NCBI GenBank assembly: GCA_002923335.1
Contig: BEHZ01000006.1
Span: forward strand, 1-24,732
DNA: 24,732 nt
DNA from: a bacterium HR23
Lineage (GTDB): Bacteria; Chloroflexota; Dehalococcoidia; Lucifugimonadales; HRBIN23
Direction: 5' to 3'
Both the position numbers and the translations under genes were made by a program. A model generated the notes under the pieces. The model was not told the origin of the DNA and made no database searches. It worked only from the letters and a program-made list of their open reading frames with translations. This document shows, piece by piece, positions 22,486-24,732 of the stretch (the first letter of the stretch is position 1; every line of letters begins with the position of its first letter).

Positions 22486-24621
22486 TCAGCCCACCCGCTC
22501 CAGAGGGGCAATGGGGTAGAGGAGGCGCTTGACCCCAGCCAGGTCAAACTGCACCGTTACCTCGTGTTCGTTGCCCGAGGGGGAGATGGCCACCACCAGC
22601 CCCTCTCCGAAGCGGGCGTGGCGCACCCGGTCGCCCGTCTTGAAGGGTGGAGGGGGAGCCTTGCTCGGCGTGGGGGGTGGCGTGGGACGGGCTTGGGCAG
22701 GAGGGGCACCCCGCACCACCTGGGGGGGCAGGTCCTGCAGGAAGCGGGAGGGGAGGGTAGGCTGGCTCCCCCCCGCCAGGTGCCGACGGAAGGCACGCAG
22801 AAGGTAAAGCCTCTCCTGCGCCCGTGTCATCCCCACATAGAGCAATCGCCTCTCCTCTTCTATCTCCTCCGGCGTGTCCAGGGAGCGGTAGTGGGGCAAA
22901 ACCCCCTCCTCCAGCCCTACTAAGAACACTACGGGGAACTCCAGCCCCTTGGCCTGGTGAAGGGTAAGGAGGGTAACCACATCCTGCTGGCCCTCCAACT
23001 CGTCCTGCTCCGACACCAGGGAGACCCGCTCCAGGAATGTGAGCAGGCCCTGGGGCGGGGGCAAGTCTTTGAACTCACTGGCCAGGCCCCGCAGTTCCAC
23101 CAGGTTCTCCCAGCGGGCCTCGCCATCCTCCTGGGCCAGAAGCCACTCCTTATAGCCCGTCTCCTCCAGCACTATGTCCATCAGGGCAACCAGGTCAAGG
23201 GAGTGGGCCAGGGGCGTGAGACGGCGGAGCAGATCGGCGAAGCGACGCAGGGCCGACAGCGGGGGGCCAGAGAGGGGGATGCCTTCGCCCTCCTGGAGGA
23301 GCACCTCTGCCGGCGCTTTCCCCAGGGTCTGGGCGTGGCGCAGGAGGGCATCCTGGGCCTTCTGGCCGATGCCCCGGGGGGGCGTGTTGACAACCCTCTG
23401 GAGGCTAATGGTATCGGCGGGGTTCACCAAAAGGCGCAGGTAGGCCAGCAGGTCCTTCACCTCACGGCGCCGGTAGAAGCGGATGGCCCCTACCACCCGG
23501 TAGGGGATGCCGTGGCGTAAGAAGGCCTCCTCCAGGGCACGGGACTGGGCGTGGGTGCGGTAGAGCACAACGCAGTGGCGGTAGCGGGCAACCCCCGAGC
23601 GCACCAGGCGCTCTATCTCCCCCGCCACCCACGACGCCTCTTCGTCTTCGTTGTAGGCCTCGTGCAAAACAATGGGAGCACCCCCTGTGCGCACCGGCAC
23701 CAGGCGCTTGGCGATGCGCTGGGTGTTGGCGCTGATTACCCCCTCGGCCGCCTGCAGGATGGGTGGGGTGGAGCGGTAGTTCTCCTCCAAGTAGACGATT
23801 TTGCAATCGGGAAAGTCCTTTCGGAAGTCCAGGATGTTACGGATGTCGGCGTGTCGCCAGGAGTAGATGGACTGGTCGGGGTCGCCCACGACGCAGATGT
23901 TGCGCCACTTGCCGGCCACCTGCTTGGCCAGCGCATACTGGGCGGGGTTGGTGTCCTGGAACTCGTCGATAAGGAGGTGCAGGTAGCGCTCCTGATATTT
24001 GTGCAGCACCTGGGGGTGGTCCCGGAACAACTGATAGGTCAACAGGAGGAGGTCGTCAAAGTCCACCGCCTGGCTCTGGGTCAGGAGGGTCTGATAGCGC
24101 TGATAGACCTGGGCGATGACCTGCTCCAGGTAGGTGTGGGCGTGGGCCTGATAGCCCTCGGGGCCCAGCAGACGGGCCTTTGCCCCCGAGATGGCGTGGT
24201 GGATAGTGGACAGGTTGTAGCGTTTCGGGTCAAAGCCCGCCTCTTCCACCGCCCGCTTGAGGACCGCCCGCTGGTCCTCCTCATCGTATATGGTGAAGGA
24301 GGAGGCGAGGCCGATGGCCTTCCCCTCCCGGCGCAGGATGCCGGCGCAGAAGGCGTGGAAGGTCCCGCAGGTGAGGTGCTCGGCCTGTGCCCCCAGAAGG
24401 CGCTGGAGGCGCTCCAGCATCTCCCGTGCTGCTCTGTTGGTGAAGGTAACGGCGCAAATGCGGTATGGGGAGACCCCTGCCTCCCGCACCAGGTAGGCAA
24501 TGCGGTGGACGATAACACGCGTCTTTCCGGAGCCGGGGCCGGCCACGATGAGGAGTGGCCCCTCCAGGGTGGTAACCGCTTCCCGTTGGTTGGGGTTGAG
24601 GCCGTCCAGCAGGGTGCTCAC
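22486..24621 (-). CDS. pcrA: ATP-dependent 3'-5' DNA helicase, PcrA/UvrD type
   Basis: This 711-aa superfamily 1A helicase acts in repair and replication restart. Motifs in order are Walker A AGPGSGKT (27-34), TFTNRAAREM (Ia), LLIDEFQDTNPAQ (II), VVGDPDQSIYSWRHAD (III), LEENYRSTPPIL (IV), TLHQAKGLEFPVVFLVGLEE (V) and RRLLYVGMTRAQERLYLL (VI). The C-terminus has the PcrA/UvrD tail domain (FKTGDRVRHARFGEGLVVAI) after a Pro/Ala-rich linker. The start is GTG at 24621 with no good Shine-Dalgarno. A TATCAT lies only about 6 bases upstream, so a leaderless transcript is possible. The remaining 111 bp to the window edge are G-rich and hold nothing I can name. Confidence 0.96.
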   Translation of the reverse strand: MSTLLDGLNPNQREAVTTLEGPLLIVAGPGSGKTRVIVHRIAYLVREAGVSPYRICAVTFTNRAAREMLERLQRLLGAQAEHLTCGTFHAFCAGILRREGKAIGLASSFTIYDEEDQRAVLKRAVEEAGFDPKRYNLSTIHHAISGAKARLLGPEGYQAHAHTYLEQVIAQVYQRYQTLLTQSQAVDFDDLLLLTYQLFRDHPQVLHKYQERYLHLLIDEFQDTNPAQYALAKQVAGKWRNICVVGDPDQSIYSWRHADIRNILDFRKDFPDCKIVYLEENYRSTPPILQAAEGVISANTQRIAKRLVPVRTGGAPIVLHEAYNEDEEASWVAGEIERLVRSGVARYRHCVVLYRTHAQSRALEEAFLRHGIPYRVVGAIRFYRRREVKDLLAYLRLLVNPADTISLQRVVNTPPRGIGQKAQDALLRHAQTLGKAPAEVLLQEGEGIPLSGPPLSALRRFADLLRRLTPLAHSLDLVALMDIVLEETGYKEWLLAQEDGEARWENLVELRGLASEFKDLPPPQGLLTFLERVSLVSEQDELEGQQDVVTLLTLHQAKGLEFPVVFLVGLEEGVLPHYRSLDTPEEIEEERRLLYVGMTRAQERLYLLRAFRRHLAGGSQPTLPSRFLQDLPPQVVRGAPPAQARPTPPPTPSKAPPPPFKTGDRVRHARFGEGLVVAISPSGNEHEVTVQFDLAGVKRLLYPIAPLERVG

Positions 24622-24732
24622 AAGGGCATGATACCCGATGGGGCAGGGGCATTAGGGCTGGGGGGTTGGGTGCGCCACGGGGGGAGGGGGCTGGGTCGGG
24701 ACGGAAGGGGGGGGGGCCTCTTTGCCCGTAGC

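Noticed and set aside
21721..22547. Long N-terminal extension of the prfB frame into the upstream gene
   Set aside because: It overlaps endonuclease V in another frame and has no homology-like content; the programmed frameshift explains the true RF2 start.

Overview
The window is GC-rich bacterial chromosome. Most ORFs have a clear Shine-Dalgarno. Two solute-binding lipoproteins and a membrane-anchored peptidase carry long Pro/Thr-rich linkers, a style common in Chloroflexota. That phylum is my best guess for the host, but it is an inference; recA, prfB or pcrA placement would settle it.

Layout. (1) 14-2055: a CRISPR array of 31 near-identical 30-bp repeats and 30 spacers, entering from beyond the left edge, with no cas genes in view. 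(2) 2056-2568: a gene-free stretch containing a frameshifted IS5-family transposase tail, then tRNA-Phe. (3) 2742-3410: a LuxR-type regulator with a degenerate receiver domain, transcribed away from the next operon. (4) 3641-11822: a plus-strand operon with aconitase/IPM-isomerase-type large and small subunits, a TcuA-like flavoprotein dehydrogenase, a peptide/opine-type ABC importer (lipoprotein and two permeases, the second frameshifted) and an isocitrate lyase/PEP mutase superfamily enzyme. Together these suggest uptake of a small carboxylic acid followed by dehydrogenation, hydration and C-C cleavage. (5) 11813-13486, minus strand: a UGSC-family selenoprotein with an in-frame UGA and a strong hairpin just after it. 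(6) 13650-16786: recA, a second selenoprotein (two-domain thioredoxin/glutaredoxin-like, UxxC in its second domain) and a secreted MA-type metallopeptidase. (7) 16888-20505, minus strand: a second ABC importer set without ATPases. (8) 20589-24621, minus strand: prfB with its programmed +1 frameshift, endonuclease V and the PcrA/UvrD helicase.

The most striking point is UGA recoding. Two UGA codons are best read as selenocysteine (codon 98 of the UGSC protein, codon 154 of the thioredoxin-like protein), and a third is the RF2 autoregulatory frameshift site. A conventional gene caller would break all three genes. UGA is also used as a normal stop here (the 11822, 11813, 16888, 22486 and 2742 gene ends), so this is not a UGA=Trp genetic code.

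The second notable pattern is in the CRISPR array. An unusually large share of spacers contain perfect inverted repeats, up to 10 bp, and the first base of the repeat switches cleanly from C to G part-way along.
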